Source: Betaproteobacteria bacterium
GTDB lineage: Bacteria; Pseudomonadota; Gammaproteobacteria; Burkholderiales; Rhodocyclaceae
Length of the DNA: 64,000 nucleotides
Assembly: GCA_016703785.1 (NCBI GenBank)
Contig: JADJBM010000009.1
Location: forward strand, 124,001-188,000
Direction of reading: 5' to 3'
The notes beneath the pieces are model-generated. The model searched no databases, was not told where the DNA came from, and saw only the letters and a list, made by a program, of their open reading frames with translations. Position numbers and translations under genes: made by a program. Positions 1-8,759 of this stretch are shown piece by piece (within the stretch, counting starts at the first letter, position 1; every line of letters begins with the position of its first letter).

Positions 1-636
1 CTGCCCCATTTGGGCATAATCTTCAATCTCCCCTTGTGATATCGATGTCACCCGCACGCTGTAGTTTTCATTCCTGCCATAGCCATCCGAATAACGGTAG
101 GTCCAAGTGTCGCCCACTCTTGGATACATTACATTTTCATAAGCGGGGGGGCTCTGAGTGGTTGCCGTTGCGGCAGTCGGCATGTCGGTTTTCGGCTGCG
201 GTATCGGTTGCGACACTGAGGCTGACTGATCTGTTCTAGACAACGCACGCATGAGAACCTGGATGAATTCCGGGTACTCGTAGCCTGAACCGGAGCTGTG
301 ATCAATAACGGCACCTATGACCCCACCAAGTATTATGTTGCCGAACATCTCTGCCTTGGTGTTCGAGACAACGGACGACATGCCCGATTCGTAGCCGGTC
401 TTGCTGCAAAGAACTTGCATGTCGTCATTGGATCTGTGGATCATCACCGAGCCCGGCGTAGTAACGAACCATTTCCCCTTGCTGTTCGACAGTTCGCAGA
501 TAGCCCCGGGCAGATTCCCCCCGACATGCTCTCGTGTCTGCACAGAAACATTTTGAGTTGTCGAACCCGTTACGGATGCGCAGCCGCTCGTGAGGCCAGC
601 CAAAATGAAAACGGCCAGAAGCAAATATTCCCGCAT
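1..636 (-). CDS. putative outer-membrane/periplasmic lipoprotein, 3' end beyond the window
   Basis: Reading the minus strand from the ATG at 636 gives a frame open to the window edge, about 212 residues so far. It begins with a hydrophobic signal peptide and a lipobox-like TSGC (Cys19), so it is probably a lipoprotein. The middle contains a CELSN motif, a glycine-rich hydrophobic stretch (GNIILGGVIGAVID) and a YPEFIQVLM segment. After a Pro/Thr-rich linker comes a second part starting PRVGDTWTYRY, a form seen in uncharacterised secreted proteins. A strong ribosome binding site (AAGGGGAG, about 8 nt upstream) supports the start. Codon use is visibly less GC-rich than in most neighbours. No function is assigned. 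Confidence 0.75.
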   Translation of the reverse strand, partial: MREYLLLAVFILAGLTSGCASVTGSTTQNVSVQTREHVGGNLPGAICELSNSKGKWFVTTPGSVMIHRSNDDMQVLCSKTGYESGMSSVVSNTKAEMFGNIILGGVIGAVIDHSSGSGYEYPEFIQVLMRALSRTDQSASVSQPIPQPKTDMPTAATATTQSPPAYENVMYPRVGDTWTYRYSDGYGRNENYSVRVTSISQGEIEDYAQMGQ

Positions 637-685
637 GATGATCACTCCCCTTGATTTCGCTTTTCATTGGCAATTCAGATCGGCA

Positions 686-721
686 AACAATTATTGTTAT
701 TACAGCTAGCTACCATGTTAA
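686..721 (-). promoter_or_regulatory. candidate promoter with palindrome upstream of the lipoprotein gene
   Basis: The AT-rich gap between the cupin gene and the lipoprotein gene holds a minus-strand -35-like TTAACA (716-721), a 17-bp spacer and a -10-like AACAAT (693-698). A perfect 13-bp inverted repeat, AACAAT-T-ATTGTT (686-698), lies on the -10 and could be an operator. Assignment is by eye only. Confidence 0.35.
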
Positions 722-782
722 TGCGTACGGCATGGTATCACTCTGCCCTGGAACTGTCCGCAAATCCGTTAATCCCGACCCT

Positions 783-1184
783 TCAAGTGAGGATGAACAA
801 TCCCGGTAGGCCTTCATTCAACGAGGCTTCAAGCAGTTCAGTATCCTCGTGCCGGTAGGCCGGACTGCAGCAGCAGAGAATCCGTAGGGGCTGTGCCCCG
901 ATCGCTTCGATGCAATGCGGCGTCCCGGGTGGAATCAGCGCCGTATCGCCGGGACTGACTTTTATCTTCTCGGTGCCGAGCGTCAGCAGGCCCTCGCCTG
1001 CCGTAACGTGGTAGAGCTCCTCGCTCGTCAGATGCCGGTGCAGCAGCGTGCGCGTGCCGGGTGGCACGAGGGCCTCGGCCAGACTCTGGTTTTGATTGCC
1101 GTGCTGGGCGGGGTGCATCAGCTCGCGGATTTCGGAGCCGTCCTTGGTGATGTAGGGGACAACGGTGGTGAGTCGGGTTTTCAT
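783..1184 (-). CDS. cupin-domain protein
   Basis: A 133-residue single-domain cupin. The first conserved motif is visible around residues 43-63 (LLHRH, then EELYHVTAGEG) and the second around residues 79-92 (GDTALIPPGTPHCI). Together they give the His/Glu metal-binding set of a small beta-barrel cupin. Such stand-alone cupins bind a divalent metal and range from isomerases to sensors, so the substrate cannot be stated. An AGAAGG sequence 8 nt before the ATG supports the start. It lies 15 nt downstream of the next minus-strand gene and may be co-transcribed with it. Confidence 0.8.
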   Translation of the reverse strand: MKTRLTTVVPYITKDGSEIRELMHPAQHGNQNQSLAEALVPPGTRTLLHRHLTSEELYHVTAGEGLLTLGTEKIKVSPGDTALIPPGTPHCIEAIGAQPLRILCCCSPAYRHEDTELLEASLNEGLPGLFILT

Positions 1185-1199
1185 GCGAAAGCCTTCTGG

Positions 1200-1550
1200 T
1201 TAGCCCGACCCTGACGAGAGCGCGATGGATGCCTCTGCGGTCGTCTTGCTGATGGAGACGAACACCTCGCAGTATTCATTCTGCGGCTCCACGGGCGTGG
1301 GATCGTCGGCACAACTGCATCCGGCGAGGATTCCCGCGTAGAAGAGGCCCACCCTGGCCTGTATGCAATCCGGCCTGTCGGACACGCTGAGGATCATCGC
1401 GCTATGCGTGCCGTCGAGGGCGTGGCTGGTTGACGTCAGTCCCTGTTGCAGGGGCAGGCACGATGCGTCTAGGCGCCCGATCTCGTCTTTGAGCACCGAG
1501 GAGAAATCGGCAGAGCCCCAGGCTTGCAGTAATGCCGGAAAGCGAATCAT
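1200..1550 (-). CDS. conserved hypothetical protein, about 116 aa
   Basis: A soluble protein with no signal peptide or membrane segment. It opens MIRFPALLQAWGS and has a Cys-containing core AGCSCADDPTP followed by NEYCEVFVSI. I recall closely similar small proteins of unknown function in other betaproteobacteria. The CSC...NEYC pattern might bind a metal, but that is speculation. The ATG at 1550 is preferred; an in-frame GTG nine bases upstream would add three residues and neither has a clear ribosome binding site. Confidence 0.65.
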   Translation of the reverse strand: MIRFPALLQAWGSADFSSVLKDEIGRLDASCLPLQQGLTSTSHALDGTHSAMILSVSDRPDCIQARVGLFYAGILAGCSCADDPTPVEPQNEYCEVFVSISKTTAEASIALSSGSG

Positions 1551-1580
1551 CGTCGGCACGGCATCCCGAGGCCCAAGCCT

Positions 1581-1781
1581 TCAGCGGCTTTCAGCCGTTT
1601 CACGCTTCTGTTCCGCCATTTTGGCAGCGTCGTCCAGCTTGCCCTGCACTTGGGCGGAGGCGTCTTTCGAATGCTCCACTTCCTTGGCCTTGGCGGCGCC
1701 GGCGGTCGCCGCAACGGTGGCGGTTTCGGAAACGCCGCAGCCGGCAAGCAGGGTAGCAAGGAGCAGCGGAAGCAGTCTCAT
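1581..1781 (-). CDS. small lipoprotein, 66 aa
   Basis: The N-terminus MRLLPLLLATLLAGCGVSE is a textbook lipoprotein signal with lipobox LAGC (Cys15). The mature part is Ala/Lys/Glu-rich and probably helical (KAKEVEHSKDASAQ, then KMAEQKRETAESR). Its ATG overlaps the stop codon of the upstream phosphoribosyltransferase gene (ATGA-type overlap), so the two are translationally linked. No function is recognised. Confidence 0.65.
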   Translation of the reverse strand: MRLLPLLLATLLAGCGVSETATVAATAGAAKAKEVEHSKDASAQVQGKLDDAAKMAEQKRETAESR

Positions 1782-2413
1782 GGTTTCTTCCTTTCCGACA
1801 GCAGGGCAATCACCTCGTCGTCCTCGACCTGACCGAAGTCGGCGTAGAACTGGCCAACGGCCTGGAAGTTCTCCGGGGCATACAGGTACAGCACCTCGTC
1901 AGCCTTCTCCGCAACTCTCAGCAGGGTATCCGGCGGCGCAACGGGCACGGCGCAGATCAGCTTTAGCGGATTGCGCTGACGCAGGGCATGCAGTGCGGCA
2001 AGCATGGTCGAGCCGGTTGCCAGGCCGTCATCGATGACAATGACGATGCGATCCCTGGGATCCACTGGCGGGTGCAGGGGTGAATACTGGGCACGGCGCT
2101 GGCGGATGGTCTCCAGTTCGCGCGCCTTCACGCGCTCGATGTAGGCATCGTCGGCTCCTGCCAGGATGGCGTGCGGGCTGACGTGGGCCCAGCCCGTCTC
2201 GTCGATGGCGCCGATGGCGAATTCCGGGTTGCCCGGTGCGCCGAGCTTCCTTACCAGCACGACGTCGAACTCGCCCTCCAGCGCGTCGGCGACGATTTTC
2301 GCCATCGGCACGGCGCCGCGCGGAATGGCGAGCACCAGCGGATGCTTGCCCTTGTAGGCAGCAAGCTTCTCGACCAGCAGTTGCGCCGCCTGTTCCCTGT
2401 CTCTGAAGATCAT
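1778..2413 (-). CDS. phosphoribosyltransferase-family protein
   Basis: A 211-residue type I phosphoribosyltransferase fold. The PRPP-binding loop VIVIDDGLATGSTM lies near residues 118-131, and an N-terminal AIPRGAVPMAK segment is typical of the PRTase-domain proteins often annotated as phosphoribosyltransferase or erythromycin-esterase companions. Those proteins are not assigned to a defined nucleobase, so the substrate is left open. It is divergent from mfd across a 93-bp gap and overlaps the following lipoprotein gene by 4 nt. Confidence 0.8.
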   Translation of the reverse strand: MIFRDREQAAQLLVEKLAAYKGKHPLVLAIPRGAVPMAKIVADALEGEFDVVLVRKLGAPGNPEFAIGAIDETGWAHVSPHAILAGADDAYIERVKARELETIRQRRAQYSPLHPPVDPRDRIVIVIDDGLATGSTMLAALHALRQRNPLKLICAVPVAPPDTLLRVAEKADEVLYLYAPENFQAVGQFYADFGQVEDDEVIALLSERKKP

Positions 2414-2455
2414 GGTGTTACCTTAGCCCTGCCCTGCCCGCCTGTCCAGACCGGT

Positions 2456-2461
2456 ATAATT
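2456..2461 (+). promoter_or_regulatory. perfect -10 hexamer (TATAAT) upstream of mfd
   Basis: A consensus TATAAT stands 45 nt before the mfd start. No convincing -35 lies 16-18 bp upstream (CCCTGC at 17 bp), so the promoter may be weak or activator-dependent. Confidence 0.5.
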
Positions 2462-2506
2462 CACTCTTTGAAAGCAGTCTCCCGCAAGATTTCCCCCGAC
2501 TCACGC

Positions 2507-5500
2507 ATGACCTCTGCATCCCCTGCGCTCCTGCCGCAGCTACCTGCTTTGCCGAAACCCGGCGCGCGCCTTGATCTGCCCGTACTGGCCGGCTCGAGCG
2601 ACGCCTTGGCGCTGGCCCAGGCTGCGGGCACGGGCCGCATGCTGGCGGTGGTCACGGCCAACCCGCTCGATGCGCAACGCCTGCAGGAGGAGATCGCCTG
2701 GTTCGCGCCACAACTGGGCGTGCATCTGCTGCCGGACTGGGAAACCCTGCCCTACGACACGCTCTCGCCGCACCACGACTTGATTTCCGAGCGCCTGGCG
2801 ACGCTCTACGAGATCAGCCGCGGCGCCTGCGACATCGCGCTGATCCCGGCTACCACGGCGCTGCACCGCCTCCCGCCGGCCGAGTATCTGGCGGCGCATA
2901 CGTTCTTCCTCAAGCAGGGCGCCCGCCTCGACGTCGACGCCCTGCGCGCGCAGCTCACGCTGGCCGGCTACCAGCACGTCACGCAGGTCGTCTCGCCGGG
3001 CGAATACAGCGTGCGCGGCGGCTTGATCGACCTCTTCCCGATGGGCTCGGCCCTGCCCTTCCGCATCGAGCTGTTCGACGACGAGATCGAGACCCTGCGC
3101 AGCTTCGATGTCGATTCGCAGCGCACAGTTTTCCCGGTGCCGGAGATCCGTCTGCTGCCGGCGCGCGAATTTCCTTTGGATGAGGCCGGCCGCACGCGCT
3201 TCCGCGGCCGCTACCGCGAAACCTTCGAGGGCGACCCGTCGCGCTCCCCCATCTACAAGGACGTCTCCCACGGCATCGCGCCCGCCGGCATCGAGTACTA
3301 CCTGCCGCTGTTCTTCGAACACACGGCACTGATCTTCGACTACCTGCCGAAAGAAACCGTCCTGTGCCTGCACCACGACGTACCCAATGCGATCCGCGAA
3401 TTCTGGGCCGACACGCAATCGCGCTACCGCCTGCTCGGCGGCGACCGTAGCCGACCCCTGCTGCCGCCACAGGATCTGTTCCTCTCCGACGAGCAGTTTT
3501 TCATCGCCGCCGCCGTCCTGGGGAGACTGACTTTCCCGGCTGGCGCTGCTGAAGCCGGCGCGCCGGCCGCGCCCCTGCCCGACATCGCCGTCGAGCGCCG
3601 CGCCGACGATCCGCTGCACAAGCTGAAGGCCTTCGCCGCGAGCTTTCCCGGGCGCATTCTTCTACTGACCGAATCGCCCGGCCGGCGCGAGACGCTGCTG
3701 CAATACCTCGCGGAATACGGCCTGCAACCAGTGCCTTGCGCGGACTTCAGCAGCTGCGCGACGGCAGTGGAAAAGCTCATGCTCTCCGTGGCGCCGCTCT
3801 CGGCTGGCTTCCTGCTGCCCGAGGCGGATCTTGCGATCGTCACGGAAAACGAGCTCTATGCTGCCACCGCCCGACCCCGCGGACGCCGCAGCGATGCCCG
3901 CCGCGCCAGCCTCGAGGGCTGGCTGCGCGACCTCACCGAACTGAAGATCGGCGACCCGGTGGTGCACGAAAGCCACGGTATCGGCCGCTACCACGGCCTG
4001 GTGTACCTCGACCTGGGCGAAGGCGAGACGGAGTTCCTGCACCTCGAGTACGCCGGGGAAGACAAGCTCTACGTTCCTGTCTCGCAACTGCACCTCATTT
4101 CGCGCTACAGCGGCGCCGAACCGGAACTGGTCGAGCTGCACAAGCTCGGCACCGACCGCTGGGACCGCGCCAAAAGAAGAGCGGCGCAGCAGGTGCGTGA
4201 CACCGCGGCGGAACTGCTCGCCCTCTACGCCCTCCGCGCCGCCCGCCAGGGCCACGCCTTCAATTTCAAGGAGCATGATCTGGAGGCCTTCGCCGACGGC
4301 TTTGGCTTCGAGGAGACGCCCGACCAGGCCGCCGCCATCGCCGCGGTCATCGACGACATGAAATCCGGCAAGCCGATGGACCGCCTCGTCTGCGGCGACG
4401 TCGGCTTCGGCAAGACCGAGGTGGCGCTGCGCGCCGCCTTCGCCGCCGTGATGGACGGCAAGCAGGTGGCGGTGCTGGCGCCGACGACGCTGCTCGCCGA
4501 GCAGCACTTCAACACCTTCAGCGATCGCTTTGCCGACTGGCCGGTGAAGACCGTCGAATTGTCGCGCTTCAGGAGTGCCAAGGAACAGGCGCAGGCCCTG
4601 CAGGACCTCGCCGAGGGCAAGGCAGACATCGCCATCGGCACGCACCGGCTGCTGCAGAAGGACGTGAAGTTCGCCCGCCTCGGCCTCGTCGTCATCGACG
4701 AGGAACACCGCTTCGGCGTGCGCCAGAAGGAGGCGCTGAAGGCCCTGCGCGCCGAGATCGACGTGCTGACGCTGACCGCCACGCCGATCCCGCGCACCCT
4801 CGGCCTGTCGCTGGAAGGGCTGCGCGACTTTTCCGTCATCGCTACCGCGCCGCAGAAACGGCTGGCCATCAAGACCTTCGTCGTGCCGCACTCCGACGGC
4901 ATCGTGCGCGAGGCGGTACTGCGCGAGTTCAAGCGCGGCGGCCAGGTGTACTTCCTGCACAACGAGGTGGAGACTATCGAAACGGTGCGCGAACGCCTGG
5001 CGAAACTGCTGCCGGAAGCGCGCATCGTCGTCGGCCACGGCCAACTGCCCGAGCGCGAACTGGAGCGCGTTATGCGCGAATTCACCCAGCAGCGCCACAA
5101 CCTCCTGCTGTGCACGACCATCATCGAGACCGGCATCGACAACCCGCACGCCAACACCATCGTCATCAACCGCGCCGACAAGTTTGGCCTGGCACAACTG
5201 CACCAGTTGCGCGGGCGTGTCGGCCGCTCTCACCACCAGGCCTACGCCTACCTGCTCACCGACCGCAGTGCCAAACCGAGCGACCAGGCGCAGCGCCGGC
5301 TGGAGGCAATTCAGGCCATGGAAGAGCTTGGCTCGGGCTTCTTCCTCGCCATGCATGACCTGGAAATCCGCGGCGCCGGTGAAGTGCTCGGTGAGTCGCA
5401 GAGTGGCGAGATCCAGGAGATCGGCTTCAACCTGTACACCTCCATGCTCAACGCCGCCGTGCGCGCTCTGCAGGACGGCCGGGAGCCCGACCTGTCGCAG

Positions 5501-5971
5501 CCGCTCGGCATCACCTCGGAGATCAACCTGCACGCGCCGGCGCTGCTGCCCAGCGACTATTGCAGCGACGTACATGAGCGCCTGACGCTGTACAAGCGCC
5601 TTGCCAACTGCGATCTGGAAGAAGATCTGATTCGTCTGCAGGAGGAACTGATCGACCGCTTCGGCGACCTGCCCGCGCAGGCCCGCACCCTGATCGAGAC
5701 CCACCGCTTGCGCATCCTGGCCAAGCCGCTCGGGCTGGCCAAGATCGATGCCACCGAGGCCGTCATCAAGCTGCAGTTCATCGCCGATCCGCCGATCGAC
5801 CCGGTGCGCATCATCGAACTCGTGCAGAAGGACCGCCGCTGGAAGCTGGCCGGGCCGGACAAACTCGCCGTAGCCCGGGAAACCGCCACCCTGCCCGAGC
5901 GGGCGGCGGCAATCCGTGAGATCATTTCATTGTTGAATACACCAGTTTCACCATCCAAAAAGCAGCCATGA
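2507..5971 (+). CDS. mfd: transcription-repair coupling factor
   Basis: Mfd removes RNA polymerase stalled at DNA lesions and recruits UvrA for strand-specific nucleotide excision repair. The product is 1154 residues, the normal family length. Visible modules are an N-terminal UvrB-like region, the RNA polymerase interaction domain from about residue 479 (KIGDPVVHESHGIGRYHGL), a RecG-like helicase core with Walker A GDVGFGKTE near residue 635 and DEEHRFG near 730, and a C-terminal TRCF domain. The frame extends upstream to 2171, but that stretch overlaps the divergent phosphoribosyltransferase gene. The ATG at 2507 gives the expected N-terminus. Its TGA overlaps the next ATG. Confidence 0.96.
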   Translation: MTSASPALLPQLPALPKPGARLDLPVLAGSSDALALAQAAGTGRMLAVVTANPLDAQRLQEEIAWFAPQLGVHLLPDWETLPYDTLSPHHDLISERLATLYEISRGACDIALIPATTALHRLPPAEYLAAHTFFLKQGARLDVDALRAQLTLAGYQHVTQVVSPGEYSVRGGLIDLFPMGSALPFRIELFDDEIETLRSFDVDSQRTVFPVPEIRLLPAREFPLDEAGRTRFRGRYRETFEGDPSRSPIYKDVSHGIAPAGIEYYLPLFFEHTALIFDYLPKETVLCLHHDVPNAIREFWADTQSRYRLLGGDRSRPLLPPQDLFLSDEQFFIAAAVLGRLTFPAGAAEAGAPAAPLPDIAVERRADDPLHKLKAFAASFPGRILLLTESPGRRETLLQYLAEYGLQPVPCADFSSCATAVEKLMLSVAPLSAGFLLPEADLAIVTENELYAATARPRGRRSDARRASLEGWLRDLTELKIGDPVVHESHGIGRYHGLVYLDLGEGETEFLHLEYAGEDKLYVPVSQLHLISRYSGAEPELVELHKLGTDRWDRAKRRAAQQVRDTAAELLALYALRAARQGHAFNFKEHDLEAFADGFGFEETPDQAAAIAAVIDDMKSGKPMDRLVCGDVGFGKTEVALRAAFAAVMDGKQVAVLAPTTLLAEQHFNTFSDRFADWPVKTVELSRFRSAKEQAQALQDLAEGKADIAIGTHRLLQKDVKFARLGLVVIDEEHRFGVRQKEALKALRAEIDVLTLTATPIPRTLGLSLEGLRDFSVIATAPQKRLAIKTFVVPHSDGIVREAVLREFKRGGQVYFLHNEVETIETVRERLAKLLPEARIVVGHGQLPERELERVMREFTQQRHNLLLCTTIIETGIDNPHANTIVINRADKFGLAQLHQLRGRVGRSHHQAYAYLLTDRSAKPSDQAQRRLEAIQAMEELGSGFFLAMHDLEIRGAGEVLGESQSGEIQEIGFNLYTSMLNAAVRALQDGREPDLSQPLGITSEINLHAPALLPSDYCSDVHERLTLYKRLANCDLEEDLIRLQEELIDRFGDLPAQARTLIETHRLRILAKPLGLAKIDATEAVIKLQFIADPPIDPVRIIELVQKDRRWKLAGPDKLAVARETATLPERAAAIREIISLLNTPVSPSKKQP

Positions 5972-7041
5972 CCCAGCAACCGCTAGAAAACGTCCGCATC
6001 GGCGCCTTCGACCTGATGCCCTCGCCCGAGGAAATCCACGCACGCGTGCCGCTCTCGGAGAAGGCGTCGGACAGCGTCTTCGCCGGCCGAGAGATCATCA
6101 AAGCCATCCTCGACCGCAAGGATCCGCGCATTTTCGTCGTCGTCGGGCCCTGCTCCATCCACGACCCCATTGCCGGCTACGACTACGCCCAGCGCCTGAA
6201 GAAACTGGCCGACGAGGTGGGCGACACGCTGGTGCTCGTCATGCGCGTGTACTTCGAGAAGCCGCGCACCGCCACCGGCTGGAAGGGCTACATCAACGAC
6301 CCCTACATGGACGACTCCTTCCACATCGAGGAAGGCATGGAGAAGGCGCGCGCCTTCCTGCTCAAGGTCACCGAACTCGGCCTGCCGACGGCGACCGAGG
6401 CGCTCGACCCGATCGCGCCGCAATACCTCGGCGACCTGATCGCGTGGACCGCCATCGGCGCGCGCACCTCGGAGTCGCAGACGCACCGCGAGATGTCGAG
6501 CGGCCTGTCCACCCCGGTCGGCTTCAAGAACGCCACCGACGGCGACATCATGCCCGCCATCAACGCCATCAAGTCCGCTTCCGCACCGCACAGCTTCCTC
6601 GGCATCAACATGCAGGGACGCTCTGCCATCGTGCGCACGCAGGGCAACCCCTATGGGCACGTTGTCCTGCGCGGTGGCGACGGCCGCTCGAACTTCGACA
6701 CCGTCAGCGTCTGCATGGTCGAGCGCGCCCTGGCCAAGGCGAAGATCGCCCAGAACATCGTCATCGACTGTTCGCACGCCAACTCGTTGAAGGACCCGGC
6801 CCTGCAGCCGCTGGTGCTGTCCGACTGCGTGCACCAGATCCGCGAGGGCAACCAGTCCATCGTCGGCATGATGCTGGAGAGCAACATCGAGGCCGGCAAC
6901 CAGCCGATTCCTGAAGACCTCTCCAAGCTGAAGTACGGCCAGTCCGTCACCGACGCCTGCATCGACTGGCCCACCACCGAGGCTGTCATCCGCAAGGCTC
7001 GCGCCGTCCTCAAGGACATCCTGCCGAATCGCAACGCTTAA
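5968..7041 (+). CDS. aroG: 3-deoxy-7-phosphoheptulonate synthase (class I DAHP synthase)
   Basis: Condenses phosphoenolpyruvate with erythrose 4-phosphate, the first step of the shikimate pathway. The 357-residue protein is a full-length AroF/G/H-type (class I alpha) enzyme. Landmarks are VVVGPCSIHDP (about residue 56), KPRTATGWKGYINDP (about 93), GARTSESQTHRE (about 163) and a C-terminal IDCSHANS metal/substrate motif (about 266). Which aromatic amino acid inhibits it cannot be read safely from sequence, so the paralogue letter is provisional. Its ATG overlaps the mfd stop (ATGA), indicating co-translation. Confidence 0.9.
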   Translation: MTQQPLENVRIGAFDLMPSPEEIHARVPLSEKASDSVFAGREIIKAILDRKDPRIFVVVGPCSIHDPIAGYDYAQRLKKLADEVGDTLVLVMRVYFEKPRTATGWKGYINDPYMDDSFHIEEGMEKARAFLLKVTELGLPTATEALDPIAPQYLGDLIAWTAIGARTSESQTHREMSSGLSTPVGFKNATDGDIMPAINAIKSASAPHSFLGINMQGRSAIVRTQGNPYGHVVLRGGDGRSNFDTVSVCMVERALAKAKIAQNIVIDCSHANSLKDPALQPLVLSDCVHQIREGNQSIVGMMLESNIEAGNQPIPEDLSKLKYGQSVTDACIDWPTTEAVIRKARAVLKDILPNRNA

Positions 7042-7056
7042 CCCAGCAGAACGAAC

Positions 7057-8310
7057 ATGTCGCTCATCAAACCCTTTCGCGGCCTGCGCCCCGCTCCCGG
7101 CCGTGCTGCCGATGTCGCCGCCCCCCCCTACGACGTCCTCTCCACCGACGAGGCGCGCCTCATAGTCCATGGTGGCGTCGAGGGCCGCCCGTGGAGCTTT
7201 CTGCATATTTCCAAGGCAGAGATCGACCTGTCGCCGGACACCGATCACTACTCGCCGCAGGTCTATGTCAAATCGCGCGAAAATTTCGAACGCATGATCG
7301 TCGAGGGCGTGCTGCGGCAGGACGACACGCCCTGCTACTACGCCTATCGCCTGGTCATGGGGGAACACGTTCAGACCGGGCTGGTCGCCGCCGCCTCGGT
7401 AGCCGACTACGACACGAACCGCATCCGCAAGCACGAGTTCACCCGGCCGGACAAGGAAGACGACCGCGTGCACCAGATCGAGGCGCTCAACGCGCAGACC
7501 GGCCCGGTGCTGCTCGCCCATCCCGACGCGCCGGAAGTGGACGCCATCCTGGCGCAGGCCGCAAGCGGCGAGCCGGATGCCGACGTGACGGCCGACGACG
7601 GCATCCGCCACATGCTCTGGGTAATCCGTGATGCCGCCGTACTGCAGCGGCTGACTTTGGCTTTCGATGCCATGCCTGCGCTCTATATCGCAGACGGCCA
7701 CCACCGTTCGGCCGCCGCCTCGCGCGTGGCCGCCGCGCGCAATGCAAAGAATTCGCACCCTACCGGAGAGGAGGATTACAACTACTTCCTCTCGGTGATC
7801 TTCCCCCACCACCAGATGCGCATCATGGACTACAACCGGGTGGTGAAGGACCTCAACGGACTGAGCACGATGGGCTTCCTCGCCCGCATTGCCGAGCGCT
7901 TCACGGTGGCAGTCAGCCCGCCGCGCGTGCGCCCTTCGAAGGTTGGAGAATACGGCTTGTACCTGCCACGGCAGTGGTACCGGCTGAGCATTCGCCCGCA
8001 CCTGATCCCGGTGGACGACCCTGTCGCGCGCCTGGATGTCAGCCTCCTCTCGGAAAACCTGCTCGGGCCAGTGCTGGACATCAAGGACCTGCGCCGCGAC
8101 AAGCGCATCGACTTCGTTGGTGGCATTCGTGGGCTGGGGGAACTGGAGCGGCGCGTCGACAGCGGCGACATGGCCGCTGCCTTCGCACTGCACGCGACCG
8201 AGATGACCGACCTGATGGCGGTCGCCGACGCCGGCGAAGTCATGCCACCGAAGTCCACCTGGTTCGAACCCAAGCTGGCCGACGGGCTGGTGTCACACAT
8301 GCTGGATTGA
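7057..8310 (+). CDS. DUF1015 family protein
   Basis: A 417-residue soluble protein with the DUF1015 signature: N-terminal KPFRGLRPAPG followed by APPYDVLS, and the invariant IADGHHRSAAA segment near residue 210. The family is widespread and sometimes described as a putative HTH-containing or SpoOJ/ParA/ParB-related protein, but no function is established to my knowledge. It starts 15 nt after the DAHP synthase gene and is the last gene before a clear terminator, so it belongs to the mfd-aroG transcription unit. Confidence 0.85.
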   Translation: MSLIKPFRGLRPAPGRAADVAAPPYDVLSTDEARLIVHGGVEGRPWSFLHISKAEIDLSPDTDHYSPQVYVKSRENFERMIVEGVLRQDDTPCYYAYRLVMGEHVQTGLVAAASVADYDTNRIRKHEFTRPDKEDDRVHQIEALNAQTGPVLLAHPDAPEVDAILAQAASGEPDADVTADDGIRHMLWVIRDAAVLQRLTLAFDAMPALYIADGHHRSAAASRVAAARNAKNSHPTGEEDYNYFLSVIFPHHQMRIMDYNRVVKDLNGLSTMGFLARIAERFTVAVSPPRVRPSKVGEYGLYLPRQWYRLSIRPHLIPVDDPVARLDVSLLSENLLGPVLDIKDLRRDKRIDFVGGIRGLGELERRVDSGDMAAAFALHATEMTDLMAVADAGEVMPPKSTWFEPKLADGLVSHMLD

Positions 8311-8330
8311 GCGACGCCGGCACATGAAAA

Positions 8331-8358
8331 AGGCAGCCTACGGGCTGCCTTTCTTGTT
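8331..8358. terminator. bidirectional intrinsic terminator between DUF1015 and the isc operon
   Basis: An 8-bp perfect stem AGGCAGCC/GGCTGCCT closes a TACG loop, giving a cUACGg (UNCG-class) tetraloop on the plus strand. A T-rich tract (TTCTTGTTT) follows on the plus strand. On the minus strand the stem is followed by TTTTT. It therefore ends both the mfd-aroG-DUF1015 unit and the opposing isc operon. Confidence 0.88.
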
Positions 8359-8369
8359 TGGGCGCGGAC

Positions 8370-8755
8370 TCAGTGCAAATCGACGGCGTGGCGCTTGAGG
8401 TCTTCGAGCGAGACGATGTCCAGCGTTGCCTCGTTGGTGGCGGCGAGCACCACCTGCGGCGCCTGCCCGGCCTCTAGCGCTTCCCGCCAGCGCGCGGCAC
8501 ACAGGCACCAATGCTGGCCCGGCTGCACCCCGGGGAAGTCGTATTCGGGCGCGGCGTCGACAGGTCGTTGCCGCGACTTTTCGAGAAGGCGAGGAATGCT
8601 TCGGTGGCGACGATGCAGACGGTATGGCGACCGATGTCTTCGGGCGAAGTATCGCAGCAGCCATTGCGGAAGAACCCCGTCACCGGCTTCTCGCTGCAGA
8701 CGCCGAGCGGGCCGCCGAGCACATTACGCTGCAGGCCGCCCTCGTCGCGGTTCAT
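8370..8755 (-). pseudogene. DUF2237 family protein, single-base frameshift
   Basis: The first 69 residues match the DUF2237 pattern: MNRDEGGLQRNVLGGPL, a GFFRNGCC segment, EDIGRHTVCIVAT and GNDLSTPRP. The frame then leaves the family. Restoring one base in the GGG run near 8547-8549 recovers the expected remainder (EYDFPGVQPG, HWCLCAARW, and an end DLKRHAVDLH) down to the TGA at 8370. The intact product would be about 128 aa. The family is uncharacterised. The gene starts 4 nt after iscX and is the last gene of the isc operon. A sequencing error is as likely as a real mutation. Confidence 0.8.
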
Positions 8756-8759
8756 GCCG

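Noticed and set aside
2171..2506. 112-codon upstream extension of mfd
   Set aside because: It overlaps the divergent phosphoribosyltransferase gene, and the Mfd N-terminus and normal length fit the ATG at 2507.
2540..5704. Two long minus-strand ORFs (359 and 680 codons) opposite mfd
   Set aside because: They are antisense frames of a strongly conserved 1154-aa Mfd protein; high GC keeps the reverse frame open. Their translations show no domain pattern.
5983..8193. Minus-strand ORF of 736 codons
   Set aside because: Antisense shadow spanning both the DAHP synthase and DUF1015 genes; a single real gene would not track two clear plus-strand genes.
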